Shown: positions 31,607-43,447 of the stretch, piece after piece
Numbering within the stretch: position 1 is the stretch's first letter
Layout of the letters: the number at the start of each line of letters is the position of its first letter
Source of the DNA: Allolobophora icterica
Taxonomy: Eukaryota > Annelida > Clitellata > Crassiclitellata > Lumbricidae
DNA length: 64,000 bases
Assembly (NCBI GenBank): GCA_963556255.1
Contig: OY744609.1
Coordinates: 9,946,983 to 10,010,982, forward strand
Direction: 5' to 3'
Notes under the pieces: generated by a model
Told to the model about the DNA's origin: nothing
Database searches by the model: none
Seen by the model: the letters and a program-made list of their open reading frames with translations, nothing else
Made by a program: the position numbers and the translations under genes

Positions 31607-31803
31607 TGTTTCGGTTTTGACAGACGTTTACGTAAGTAGGCTATTCGTACGAGTCATTTATCAAAACCTTAGTCTTGCAATACTAAAAAGACTTCTGATA
31701 TACGCATGCATTCGGCGTTGTATGGATTTCACAGAAACAGGATATTTCTTAGTACATGTATACATACCTTCCTTGCCCCTCGATCTCTGTTATACTTACC
31801 CCC

Positions 31804-32073
31804 CAGTGGCGGCGATCTTGTTTGACAGGTGGGGGAGGGGACATTTTTGAAGTGACATGGTCAAAAAAGAGTTTTGAACTCATCTGGTAAAAAAAGAGGT
31901 CAAAAAATGTTTCGCGCTCACGCGCGAAAAAATTTTCTACTCTGAGCGCGAAAAACTTGATAACCTTTTTTTGGGGTTTCTTCGAAATTTGGGGGGTCCG
32001 ATGTATGGCGTGTACCCCCACCTTTAAGAGTGGGGGGTCTTGTCCCCCTCGACCCCCGGGATCGCCGCCCATG
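31804..32073. mobile_element. hAT-like MITE (sister of 45830-46071)
   Basis: Ends CAGTGGCGGCGATCTTG and, inverted, CATGGGCGGCGATCCC. The interior matches the reverse complement of 45830-46071 (TTGTTTGACAGGTGGGG and the TCGACCCCC block). Target duplication not clear because of flanking C runs. Confidence 0.7.
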
Positions 32074-32683
32074 TGCCCCCACCCCCTGATTACTGAATCG
32101 ATTACTGATTGAAGTCATGGTGTGATTGGCCGTTTGACGGGAGTCCGATTTTTCGTCTCTGGAGTCGAAAAAAAGGGGAAAGTGGACGGAGATCTTTGCG
32201 AGTCGCTCACCCTTATCAGCCCTGGGTCGGTATTCAATCGAGTTTGGAGGGGAGGGCTTCGTGTGACGTAACTTCCCGCGATAAACTTGGTAATCTTCTG
32301 CCGTAATTCAATCCCTCTGGAGTGCTGGTGGTTTCTTGAGCGTCTGTCACCAACAAAGTCCGGAGACAAAGCCGTGACACACCGCCCACCCTCAAGAACG
32401 ATGACGACATCATCACGATTCCAGCGTGTTCGTTCAAGATGGCAGCGTTCCCAAACAGAATAGACAAACAAATATTATTTACACGAGTGTACATGTTTTT
32501 TTCTTCTGCTGAAAGTAAGTCTAGCCCCTAAACTTCCTAAAGTTACAGTGATTATGAACAGAGGAATTTGGATTAGAGAAAATAATTGCTGGTCTTCTCT
32601 GGCCTTTGACCATGATTGTCTAGGGGAATGGATTTCATCAATTTTATTTATCTGTTGAGAAAACTTGCCATGAGGCTGACATA

Positions 32684-33135
32684 GGGGCCATCCACATATT
32701 ACGTACGCAATTAGGGGTCGGGGGTCGGATTTTGGCGATTTTGCGTACGGGTGCGAACGGGGGGGGGGACAAAATGTGTACGTACGCAAAATAAATATCT
32801 AATTATGACGTCCACATTAGCCTATTTATAACTCTGTATTGTCCTATAGTAGTCCGATGGCATTTTATTACATTATCTAAAAGCCATGTGCAGTTATTCT
32901 GTGCTGTGAACGAGACACCTATAATTTGTCTATATTGGCCCTTACTCATCCTTCAATTATCTGGCCTAAAGTGTAGACAGTCGCTGCCGAGACACTTTCT
33001 GCAGCTGGTCTTCGGGGGGGGGGTATGCGTCAAGAGTAGGTACGCAGGGGGGTGGTGGAAGAAAGTACGCTTGCGAACAGGGGGAGGGGGTCCAATTTCC
33101 CCGGATTTTTGTGTACGTAATATATGGATGGCCCC
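32684..33135. mobile_element. Harbinger-like MITE, copy 3 of 3
   Basis: Ends GGGGCCATCCACATATTACG and, inverted, GGGGCCATCCATATATTACG are flanked by ATA (32681-32683 and 33136-33138). More diverged than copies 1 and 2. Confidence 0.82.
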
Positions 33136-33513
33136 ATACAGACATAAAAGAAATATTAATTGGAGAATACCTGTTTTTCATCTGTTCTGGAATTCTGAGT
33201 CTTGTTTGATGCCTGCATCCTTGGCATTCTATTTTTTTTACTTACCCTGTACTGAAAGTAAATTCTTGCTCCTACAATAACAAACATATAAAACAGAGTT
33301 AAACTCTTCATTTCAAAATATCTGTTGAATCTTGTTGATCTCCTGTTCATTGGTGTGTGGACACTTTGCTCTGATGATGGTTTGGATTCAGTGCTTGCTT
33401 TCTTGTTGGATAAATAATGATTCTAGGTTATTGGCTGAAATACATACTGCGTTATACAGATGTGAAATAGAGGAATCGTCATTTAAAATAGCTTTGGTAT
33501 CATATTGTGCTTA

Positions 33514-34860
33514 GGTTGTCTTTCCTCAGTGGAAGATTAGTTGCATCACTCCTGTCCCAAAGGTTTCCCGCCCGAAGACGGAGGCCGATTACAGGCCAAT
33601 CTCAATCACTTCAGTCCTCTGTCGTATACTTGAGCGGATCGTGGTGCGCAAGTATTTCTATCCGATGTTGACGTACGAACAGAACAACCGCGACTTTCAA
33701 GATCAATATGCGTTTCGGCCCACTGGGTCTACTACTGCCGCACTTAGTTCATTAACGCATCAACTCACTGAAATGCTGACGTCCAGCCCCTGTGTACATC
33801 TGATAGCGCTGGATTTTTCAAAAGCATTTGATACGGTGAGGCATGACTATCTGGCTGAACAGATGGCGGACTTACCCATTCCCGACGTTGCTTACAATTG
33901 GATCATTGCGGCCCTCCACCAACGACAACATTGCACTAAGTTTAAAGGAATTACCTCTGCGGCGATTGAAATCAACTGCAGTATTGTCCAGGGATCAGGA
34001 ACTGGTCCGATACTGTTCCTAACAGCAATATCCAAACTTAAACCTAAACATCCAACTAACCGGATACTCAAGTACGCTGACGACACCTATCTCCTGGTTC
34101 CTGCTGCCAATAGCAACCTGATAAACTCGGAAATCAGGCACATCGAGATCTGGGCTGCGAGATGTAATCTGAAGCTTAACCAAGCAAAGACCCAGGAAAT
34201 GGTTGTCCGTAAGCCGAGAAGAAAACTGAATGAAAACCAGCCGATGGAGATTCCTGGTCTTTCCAGAGTCAGAATCATGAAGATCTTGGGTGTCCGATGA
34301 CTTCTGCTTTGACGTGCATGTTGACAATCTATGCACTGGTGCAAGACAATCAATGTATGCATTACGGATCCTGACTACTCATGGACTACTTGGCCCCTCA
34401 ATGTACGATGTGGTGACAGCTACCACAGTGGCGAGGATTACGTACGCTGCGTCCGCTTGGTGGGGTTATGTGGGGCAGAGGGGACGTGAGAGACTACAGG
34501 CAATATTTAGGAGACTGATTAAAGCTGCATGGTTATCTTCCTGTGGACTACCCTAGATTCGAACAATTGATCCGTACTGCTGATTCTAAACTTTTCACGA
34601 CCGTCCTTACATGTCCTACACATGTGCTTCATGTGCTATTACCTCCTGTTAAGCATACGGGTTATACTTTGCGACCCCGTGTTCATAATCGGGTTCTCCC
34701 GACTGCTGACAGTCTAGCTCGTAAATCTTTCATAATTAGGATGATTTTCACCGGAATATAGGCCTTAGTACTTTAATCTGGACGTGATATACATGTGTAA
34801 ACCAAAATGCGGTTAGCAGTTGGATTAATAAAGGATATACTTACTTACTTACTTACTTAC
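33514..34860 (+). mobile_element. 5'-truncated LINE with reverse transcriptase domain
   Basis: Reads EADYRPISITSVLCRILER, then YAFRPTGSTTAALSSLTHQL, LIALDFSKAFDTVRHDYL, VQGSGTGPILF and the catalytic KYADDTYLLVP, then CNLKLNQAKTQEMVVRKPRR. The C-terminal region after the RT (ARITYAASAWWGYVG, then RADSKLF-like TADSKLFTTVL, HTGYTLRPRVHNRVLP) follows in other frames, so there are frameshifts near 34295 and 34550. The 5' part (endonuclease) is missing. The 3' end is GCGGTTAGCAGTTGGATTAA then TAAAGGATA and a (CTTA)n tail. CR1/L2-type non-LTR group by motif; inactive copy. Confidence 0.9.
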
Positions 34861-34941
34861 TTTAAAAATCGTCTTATCTGAAGAACATACACACCTGGAG
34901 GAATCATGTCGACCGATGTTCTGGAAGGAACGAAAGGAACT

Positions 34942-34968
34942 AAGAGAGAGAGAGAGAGAGAGAGATTC
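34942..34968. repeat. (GA)n microsatellite at the array edge
   Basis: About 12 GA dinucleotides interrupt the last exon-like block. Confidence 0.95.
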
Positions 34969-36117
34969 TGTGTTTATCTGCTGAAAAACTTTAATTTGAT
35001 TAAAATGGCTAAAATACATAAAGCAAATGAATCTCAATGTGTAAATTACCTGTCAATCTTCTGTGGGGTTTGTTGTGATTTTGGTCTTCTTGGTTTCTGT
35101 GTCTATCTGCTGAAAAACTTTAATATTGATTAAAATGGTTCAAATACATAAAACAAATAAATCTCAATTAAAAATTACCTGCAAATCTTCTGTGGGCTTT
35201 GGTAGCTTTCTTTTGATTTTGGTCTTCTTGGTTTCTGTGTTTATCTGCTGAAAAACTTTATTTTCTTTAAATGGTTCAAATACATAAAACAAGTAATTCG
35301 CAATTTGTAAATTACCTGTCAATCTTCTGTGGGGTTTGTTGTGATTTTGGTCTTCTTGGTTTCTGTGTGTATCTGCTGAAAAACTTTAATTTGATTAAAA
35401 TGGTTCAAATACATAAACAAATAAATCTCAATTAAAAAATTACCTGTCAATCTTCTGAAGGCTTTCTTTCGATTTTGGTCTTCTTGGTTTTTGTGTTTAT
35501 CTCCTGGAAAACTGTATTATGAGTAAAATGGTTCAAATATATAAAACAAATAAATCTAAATTTTAAAATTACCTGCCATTCTTCTCTGGGCTTTGATAGC
35601 TTTGTTGTGATTTTGGTCTTCTTCGTTTCTGTGTTTACCTGGTGAAAAACATTAATTTGATTAAAATGGTTCAAATACATAAAAAGAAATAAATTTCAAT
35701 TTGTAAATTACCTGTCAGTCTTCTCTGGGCTTTGATAGCTTTGTTGTGATTTTGGTCTTCTTGGTTTCTGTGTTTACCTGCTGAAAAACATTAATTTGAT
35801 TAAAATCGTTCAAATACATAAAAGAAATAAATTTCAATTTGTAAATTACCTGCCATTCTTCTCTGGGCTTTGATGTGATTTTGGTCTTCTTCGTTTCTGT
35901 GTTTACCTGGTGAAAAACATTAATTTGATTAAAATGGTTCAAATACATAAAAGAAATAAATTTCAATTTGTAAATTACCTGCCAATCTTCTCTGGGCTTT
36001 GATAGCTTTGTTGTGATTTTGGTCTTCTTCGTTTCTGTGTTTACCTGGTGAAAAACATTAATTTGATTAAAATGGTTCAAATACATAAAAAGAAATAAAT
36101 TTCAATTTGTAAATTAC

Positions 36118-36183
36118 CTGTCAGTCTTCTCTGGGCTTTGATAGCTTTGTTGTGATTTTGGTCTTCTTCGTTTCTGTGTTTAC
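36118..36183 (-). CDS. Representative 66-nt exon-like block of the array
   Basis: Begins GTAAAC after a CAG acceptor and ends GACAG before GTAATT. In phase 1 it encodes 22 residues, K-H-R-N-E-E-D-Q-N-H-N-K then AIKAQRRLT. In the alternative frame it contains TGA. Given as a model for the others, which follow at 138-bp steps. Coding status is inferred. Confidence 0.35.
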
Positions 36184-38829
36184 CTGCTGAAAAACATTAA
36201 TTTGATTAAAATCGTTCAAATACATAAAAGAAATAAATTTCAATTTGTAAATTACCTGCCATTCTTCTCTGGGCTTTGATGGCTTTGTTGTGATTTTGGT
36301 CTTCTTCGTTTCTGTGTTTACCTGGTGAAAAACATTAATTTGATTAAAATGGTTCAAATACATAAAAGAAATAAATTTCAATTTGTAAATTACCTGCCAA
36401 TCTTCTCTGGGCTTTGATAGCTTTGTTGTGATTTTGGTCTTCTTCGTTTCTGTGTTTACCTGGTGAAAAACATTAATTTGATTAAAATCGTTCAAATACA
36501 TAAAAGAAATAAATTTCAATTTGTAAATTACCTGCCATTCTTCTCTGGGCTTTGATGTGATTTTGGTCTTCTTCGTTTCTGTGTTTACCTGGTGAAAAAC
36601 ATTAATTTGATTAAAATGGTTCAAATACATAAAAGAAATAAATTTCAATTTGTAAATTACCTGCCAATCTTCTCTGGGCTTTGATAGCTTTGTTGTGATT
36701 TTGGTCTTCTTCGTTTCTGTGTTTACCTGCTGAAAAACATTAATTTGATTAAAATCGTTCAAATACATAAAAGAAATAAATTTCAATTTGTAAATTACCT
36801 GCCATTCTTCTCTGGGCTTTGATGGCTTTGTTGTGATTTTGGTCTTCTTCGTTTCTGTGTTTACCTGGTGAAAAACATTAATTTGATTAAAATGGTTCAA
36901 ATACATAAAAGAAATAAATTTCAATTTGTAAATTACCTGCCAATCTTCTCTGGGCTTTGATAGCTTTGTTGTGATTTTGGTCTTCTTCGTTTCTGTGTTT
37001 ACCTGGTGAAAAACATTAATTTGATTAAAATGGTTCAAATACATAAAAAGAAATAAATTTCAATTTGTAAATTACCTGCCAATCTTCTCTGGGCTTTGAT
37101 AGCTTTGTTGTGATTTTGGTCTTCTTCGTTTCTGTGTTTACCTGGTGAAAAACATTAATTTGATTAAAATGGTTCAAATACATAAAAAGAAATAAATTTC
37201 AATTTGTAAATTACCTGCCAATCTTCTCTGGGCTTTGATAGCTTTGTTGTGATTTTGGTCTTCTTCGTTTCTGTGTTTACCTGCTGAAAAACATTAATTC
37301 GATTAAAATGGTTCAAATACATGAAACAGGTAAACCTCAATTTGTAAATTACCTGTCAATCTTCTGTGGGCTTTGATAGCTTTGTTGTGATTTTGGTCTT
37401 CTTGGTTTCAGTGTTTACCTGCTGAAAAACATTAATTTGATTAAAGTGGTTCAAATACATGAAACAAGTAAATCTCAATTTGTAAATTACCTGTCAATCT
37501 TCTGTGGGCTTTGTTGTGATTTTTGTTCTTCTTGGTTTCTGTGTCTGTCTGCTGAAAAACTTTAATATGATTAAAATGGTTCAAATACATAAACAAATAA
37601 ATCTCAATTTAAAAATTACCTGCAAATCTTCTGTGGGCTTTGGTAGCTTTCTTTTGATTTTGGTCTTCTTGGTTTCTGTGTTTATCTGCTGAAAAACTTT
37701 ATTTTCTTTAAATGGTTCAAATACATAAAACAAGTAATTCGCAATTTGTAAATTACCTGTCAATCTTCTGTGGACTTTGGTAGCTTTCTTTTGATTTTGG
37801 TCTTCTTGGTTTCTGCGTCTATCTGCTGAAAAACATTAATTTGATTAAAATGATTCAAATACATAAAAGAAATAAATCTCAATTTGTAAATTACCTGTCA
37901 GTCTTCTCTGGGCTTTGATAGCTTTGTTGTGATTTTGGTCTTCTTCGTGTCTGTGTTTACCTGGTGAAAAACATTAATTTGATTAAAATGGTTCAAATAC
38001 ATAAAAAGAAATAAATTTCAATTTGTAAATTACCTGTCAGTCTTCTCTGGGCTTTGATAGCTTTGTTGTGATTTTGGTCTTCTTCGTTTCTGTGTTTACC
38101 TGGTGAAAAACATTAATTTGATTAAAATGGTTCAAATACATAAAAGAAATAAATTTCAATTTGTAAATTACCTGCCAATTTTCTCTGGGCTTTGATAGCT
38201 TTGTTGTGATTTTGGTCTTCTTCGTTTCTGTGTTTACCTGGTGAAAAACATTAATTTGATTAAAATGGTTCATATACATAAAAAGAAATAAATTTCAATT
38301 TGTAAATTACCTGTCAGTCTTCTCTGGGCTTTGATAGCTTTGTTGTGATTTTGGTCTTCTTTTTTCTGTGTTTACCTGGTGAAAAACATTAATTTGATTA
38401 AAATGGTTCAAATACATAAAAGAAATAAATTTCAATTTGTAAATTACCTGTCAGTCTTCTCTGGGCTTTGATAGCTTTGTTGTGATTTTTGGTCTTCTTG
38501 GTTTCTGTGTTTACCTACTGAAAAACATTAATTTGATTAAAATGGTTCAAATACATAAAAGAAATAAATTTCAATTTGTAAATTACCTGTCAGTCTTCTC
38601 TGGGCTTTGATAGCTTTGTTGTGATTTTGGTCTTCTTGGTTTCTGTGTCTGTCTGCTGAAAAACTTTAATTTGATTAAAATAGTTCAAATACATAAAACA
38701 ATTAAATCTCAATTTAAAAATTACCTGCCAATCTTCTCTGGGCTTTGAGAAGACTTTCTTTTGATTTTGGTGTTCTTGGTGTTTGTATTTTGCTGAAAAA
38801 TTTTCATTAAAACGCATTTAGAGAAAGCA

Positions 38830-41650
38830 TAAAAAATATACCAATCTTCCTTGGCTTTGAGGAAGACTTTTTGTGATTTTGGTCATTTTAGTTTTTTGTT
38901 TAGAGAACTGACTTTCATCAGTAATTATTTCGATATTAGACATGTCTTAATTTCAATAATATCTGCCATTTCCCCATGATTATGGCTTTCTTGAGATTTT
39001 GGTCTTCTTGGGTTTTGTGTTTATCTGCTGGAAAACTTTCATCATTAAAACAACTTGAATATATAAGATAGAAAAACCTTAATTTGAAAAATACCTGCGA
39101 ATTTCCTCTGGGCCGTTGTTGTGAATTTGGCCTTCTTGGTTTCTTTTATTCATTTTCTGAAAAACTGTCATCATACAAACGCATTCAATACATGCATGAG
39201 ACAGAGAAACCATAATTTGAAAAATACCTATCAGACTTCTCTGTGCTTTGAGGAAGACTTTGTTGTGAGGTTGGTTTACTTGGTATTTTGTGTTTATCTG
39301 CTGACAAACTTTCATCATTAAATATTTGAAAAGAAATCTTGATTTGAATAATACTTACCAATTTTCCCTGTGCTTTGTATTTATCTGCTGAAAAACTTTC
39401 ATCATTAAAACACATTCAATATATAAGACAGAAAAACCTTAATTTGAAACATACCGGTCAGTCTCCTCTGGGCTTTGATGATAGCTTTGTTTGACATTCG
39501 TGACATAAATTGTGTTATCTGTTCAACACAGTTTCATCACTAACATGACTTCATGTGACTAAGCATTTTTAATATGAAAAATACCTGCCAATCTTCTCTG
39601 GGCTTTGATCGAGGATGGCTCTGTTCGCCTTCTTGGTGTTTGTGTTTATCTCCTAAAAATTTCAGTATTAAATTACTTCAATTATCATTATATGAGCCAG
39701 AAAAGCTTAATTGGAAACATTGTTGCCAGTCTTCTCTGGGCCTTTGATGACCGCTTTGTTTTGATTTTGCCTTTCTTAGTATTTGTATATTTGTCTGTTA
39801 AAAAAACTTTAATGCCTGAAAGGAAGTCAAGATATGAATCAGGTGAGACTTAGTACCAAAATACCAGTTGAACTTGTGTTATTGACTTCAGATCTGTTTT
39901 TTTATTCTGGCTATGTTTTAACATCGGCTCTCTTGACATTTTTTCTTTTACTGGATGAACTAAAGTTCTAGCCCTTAAAATTATATAAAACTTAGTTTCA
40001 TCAATACCTTTTAATCTTCCATAGTTGAACTGTTTCATGTTCTTGCTTTGAAGATGCTTTTCTCTCAGTGTTGGCTTTTTTCAGATATTGCGTATTTTTG
40101 CTGAACTTTTTCCAGTATAACTCTGAAATGAAACAGAGAAATCTAGGTCCATAAATGTCAGAAAGATATAGAACACAGAAATCTAATTTCGAAATACCTG
40201 TGTTGAAGTACTGTACTAGTCCATTGGGCTTTGGTTTCATATTCACTTTGCTTGGAAAGTTGCTGTTTTGATGTTGGCTTTATTGATACTTTGTTAATTT
40301 GTATGTTGAAAGAAACACCATTGACAACAGTGTGAAAAATACACGAAACAGACCAGTTTTAAGTAGAAAATACCTGTTGATCTTCTGCACTGGTCTTTAT
40401 TTTTGTGCTGACGTTACTGGCTTTCTTTTGAAGTAGGCTTTTCTCGATGCTGGCTTTTGATATTTTACATGGTTTGGTTTCTACAAAACTTTGCTGATAG
40501 TGTGACATAAAGATATGAAACAGAGAAATCTTCATTTGAAAAAGTACCTTCAGGTCTTCTCTTTCGATGATGGCTGTTTAGGTTTTGGCTTTGCTTTGAT
40601 TTCGACTCTACTGATATCTTGCCTCTGCTGAAAACTGTAACAAGGCATGAAAAACTTGAATCTTTTTAATGTAATTTATAAACAACACGTAGGACTACTC
40701 TTCTGTACCTCTGTGCATTTCCCTGTCAATGGCTTTGTATTGTGGTGACTTTGCCTTACTGGTGGCTTTTAATTTTTGGCTTTTTATGCTTTTGTATTTA
40801 TCTGCTGAAAATAAGTCTCCCAAAAATAACAACGATATATGAAACAGAGGAATCAGACTTTGAAAAAAGGCTACCTGCTGATCTTCTGGTCAGGACCTCG
40901 GGACTTTGCTCTAATGATGACATCTTTGAAGCTGGTAGGCCTAAGTTTAACTGCTTTAAGAAACAGTGAGCTCGTAAAGTGAAATATTACAAAGATTTGA
41001 AATGGAAAATTTGTTTTAAAATACGACCTGGTCTTCTGGATTTCTTGGCTTTTCTGTGGTTGACTCTGCTTGGCTGTAATATTGGATTTCTTTACATTTT
41101 TGTTTTAAGACCATCTGAAAACAATTTTTACCAACTAAAATGATAAAGGCATGAAGTAGAGGAATCTGAATTTTGAAAATACCTGCCATTGTGCTTGTAG
41201 TGATGATGGCTTTCTGAATTTCTTGTTTTTCTTCTTTTAATCTGCTGAAAATAAGTTTTAACTATTAAAGTGATGTAAATATATGAAACAGAGTAACCAT
41301 AATTTAAAAATACCAATTGGTGTTGTGTTCTCAGCCTTTGGGATTTGTTTTAATATGCAATATCCTTATAAATTATAACTTTTGTTTATTGCTGGCTTTG
41401 TTTTGATTTTAGCTTTCTTCATGTTTTGTATTATTTCCAGCTTAGAACAAACTTCAGAACCTAAATTTTCATAAAGATACGAACCAGAGGACAAATATTC
41501 CTAAAAGTACTTGTTGGTCTTCTGTTTTGGACCTCATGAGCTTTGCTTGACGTTGGCTCTATTCAGTTGGCTTTCTTTGTGTTGTGTATTTTTGCTTAGA
41601 CAGTGTATTCTGAGAAAGGTTTAGCCATTAAAATGACAAAAGCTATGTGA
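38830..41650 (-). repeat. Diverged continuation of the exon-like array
   Basis: Ten or more further units at roughly 110-170 bp spacing keep the AG-(Lys-rich block)-GTA pattern, for example blocks near 39290-39225, 40090-40016, 40470-40377 and 40640-40550. Several are open in one frame: QINTKYQVNQPHNKVF then LKAQRSLI at about 39230, and TERKASSKQEHETVQLWKI at about 40030. The frame drifts between units by small indels, and at least one (about 41510-41620) has stops in all frames. They look like older copies, some probably dead. They lie upstream of the homogeneous units in the minus-strand direction. Confidence 0.6.
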
Positions 41651-41764
41651 CAGGCAATCTTAACATGAAATTATCACATTAAAGGGCTCATGCAGAATCA
41701 TGCCATTTCCGTTCCTTCACATATATCTGAAAATCAGAGAACAGAAGAAGATCAGTCCCTTTAG

Positions 41765-42030
41765 CTAGCCCAAGGGCAGTCATGGGTATGAAGTGTCATC
41801 GACTTCATTTTCTTAGCCTCGGCACATGAGGGCGGGTGGCCAGTCCTTTCCCTCACCGTTTCTTCTTCCCACCGACAGAGTACGGTCAGTTTACTGATTA
41901 TAGCTGAGTTTGCTAGGGGCGCACGCGGAGCAGAAATCTCAGACTATATTTCTTACCTGGCGGGGATTTGAACCTCCGATCTCTCGATTGACAATCCAGC
42001 ACGTACGCTAACCACTGCACTTTCGAGAAC
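41765..42030 (-). mobile_element. tRNA-derived SINE, family 1 (minus)
   Basis: Minus strand: box A near GTGGTTAGCGTACGTGC, box B near GGTTCAAATCCC, and the 3' domain seen on the plus strand as GACTTCATTTTCTTAGCCTC then GGCACATGAGGGCGGG. Full-length looking. Confidence 0.75.
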
Positions 42031-42127
42031 AGAATTAACCGCTAAAGATTCCGAAGTTGGACATGAAGTCCTATAACAAATAAAAATTGGCAATTTTCAG
42101 TCAGTTGCTTATAGGTCTATATAACAC

Positions 42128-42404
42128 CATGGGCGTCCGGAGGGGGGCGCAAGGGGGCGCATTTGCGTCCCCCTGGATTTTGCAAATATTTTATAAAAAT
42201 AAAATCTTTTGATAATTATGATTATTACAACAGTCCCAACACGATTTTCAATGCGAAGAAACACTTAATTATTTAAGTAAAGTCCTTGATCATCATTTTT
42301 TTCTATGCAAATTTTTCTATGCAAAAGCGTCATCCCCTAAAAAAATTGTTGCACTACTAAAAATATTTTGCGCCCCCCTAAAAAAATTCCTGCGGACGCC
42401 CATG
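42128..42404. mobile_element. hAT MITE
   Basis: Inverted ends CATGGGCGTCCG / CGGACGCCCATG are flanked by the perfect 8-bp duplication TATAACAC (42120-42127 and 42405-42412). G-rich and C-rich blocks lie just inside the ends. Confidence 0.92.
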
Positions 42405-42954
42405 TATAACACATACCTGGAATAAGCTTATGAAACGACAGCTCATGGATTTCGAACTATAGGCCCTAAACAGGTAACATTCGATTCACGCTGGTGTTCG
42501 AGCCTTATATTGAACCATTTTGTTAACAGACCCAAGTGCGAAATATAATAATCACATCGAAAAATTCACGCTTAGGAGACTTATACAAGTTTTAAAGTTC
42601 GTTCACTTCATCAAATGCAGCAATTTGTCTTCTAATTAGCTGGGCAAATTTACTGAAACATTAATTTTCAATGATTTTTTTTATTTAGGGACGTACCCGG
42701 TCTTATAACAAGATTTAAGTAAACATAATTTACTCGCCATTTACGTCATTTTCTATCATCCTACTCAAACGATGAGCTCGTTTCTTCCAAATAGGCCTAT
42801 TTCGATAACAAACAGTTATAATATTTTACTTTATCGGTTACCTTGTTCAGTTTCTATTTTCAGCGAAAAAAATCGGAGAAACCAAAACCATAGTCTAACT
42901 AAAAGACCGTTGCGGTTTACTGTATTGTATTCGAATATTTACTGTGGCAACTGA

Positions 42955-43070
42955 TAATGACGTCATCGCGTGTGTTTCTTTCTATGGAGTTACGTCACAA
43001 GTCAGCCAATCATGTTATTTATTTCATATCACGTGCAACATTCATCCAATCAAGTTCTAGGCTGCGTTCG
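42955..43070. promoter_or_regulatory. Promoter-like cluster of CRE, CCAAT and E-box motifs
   Basis: TGACGTCA at 42958-42965, GTTACGTCAC at about 42989, AGCCAATCA at about 43004, CACGTG at about 43030 and TCCAATCA at about 43045. The density is higher than elsewhere in the window. It lies upstream (minus direction) of the exon-like array and could be its promoter. I found no clear first exon, so this is only suggestive. Confidence 0.3.
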
Positions 43071-43227
43071 ATCTACCGGTCACAGTAAGTATGTACGCAA
43101 GAGAGTAAATGTTACGTAAATAGCGACGAGCTGATGCACTGATGTACTGCTGAGGTCGTTGACTGTAGGCTATGTCAACAAATAAATAATAAGTTGTAGA
43201 GCTGCAGAGGCCACATCCGGCTGTTGG

Positions 43228-43276
43228 TCATCCGCTAAAGACTTCCGCAACGAGGGGCGGAAGGGTCAAATAAGGA
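43228..43276. mobile_element. Fragment of a Harbinger-like MITE end
   Basis: GGTCATCCGCTAAAGACTTCCG then CAACGAGGGGCGG resembles one end of 24594-25028. The other end is replaced by the triplet repeat. Confidence 0.45.
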
Positions 43277-43281
43277 CAAAT

Positions 43282-43364
43282 GTGATGGTGGTGGTGGTGG
43301 TGGTGGTGGTGGTGGTGGTGGTGGTGGTGGGTGGTGGTGGTGGTGGTGGTGGTGGTGGTGGTGG

Positions 43365-43447
<83 letters not shown>
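43282..43447. repeat. (GGT)n(GAT)n compound triplet repeat
   Basis: About 28 GGT triplets followed by about 27 GAT triplets. All long frames across it are low-complexity artefacts. Confidence 0.97.

Larger units (their letters stand above)
34857..38830 (-). repeat. Homogeneous 138-bp tandem array of exon-like units (about 28 copies)
   Basis: Units repeat every 138 bp (some 129 bp). On the minus strand each has a 66-nt block (57 nt in the short form) bounded by CAG before it and a GTAATT donor after it, then a 72-nt AT-rich spacer ending TTTTTCACCAG or TTTTTCAGCAG. Example blocks: 36183-36118 and 36321-36256. Read in phase 1 to 1 the block stays open in every homogeneous copy I checked, giving KHRNEEDQNHNKAIKAQRRL or close variants. 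The frame that looks longest without splicing meets TGA at the block end in all copies ending TGACAG. The block length is a multiple of three, so copies could be added or skipped without frame change. The last partial unit (34977-34940) ends at TAG in that frame after a (GA)n run and abuts the LINE tail. No relative recognised. The alternative is a non-coding satellite that captured splice-like borders. Confidence 0.8.

Noticed and set aside
36121..37044. 307-codon open frame of 46-residue repeats across the array
   Set aside because: It stays open only because the unit is 138 bp. Several copies contain TGA in this frame, the spacer part is AT-rich and ends in a pyrimidine-AG, and a shorter spliced frame is open in all homogeneous copies.
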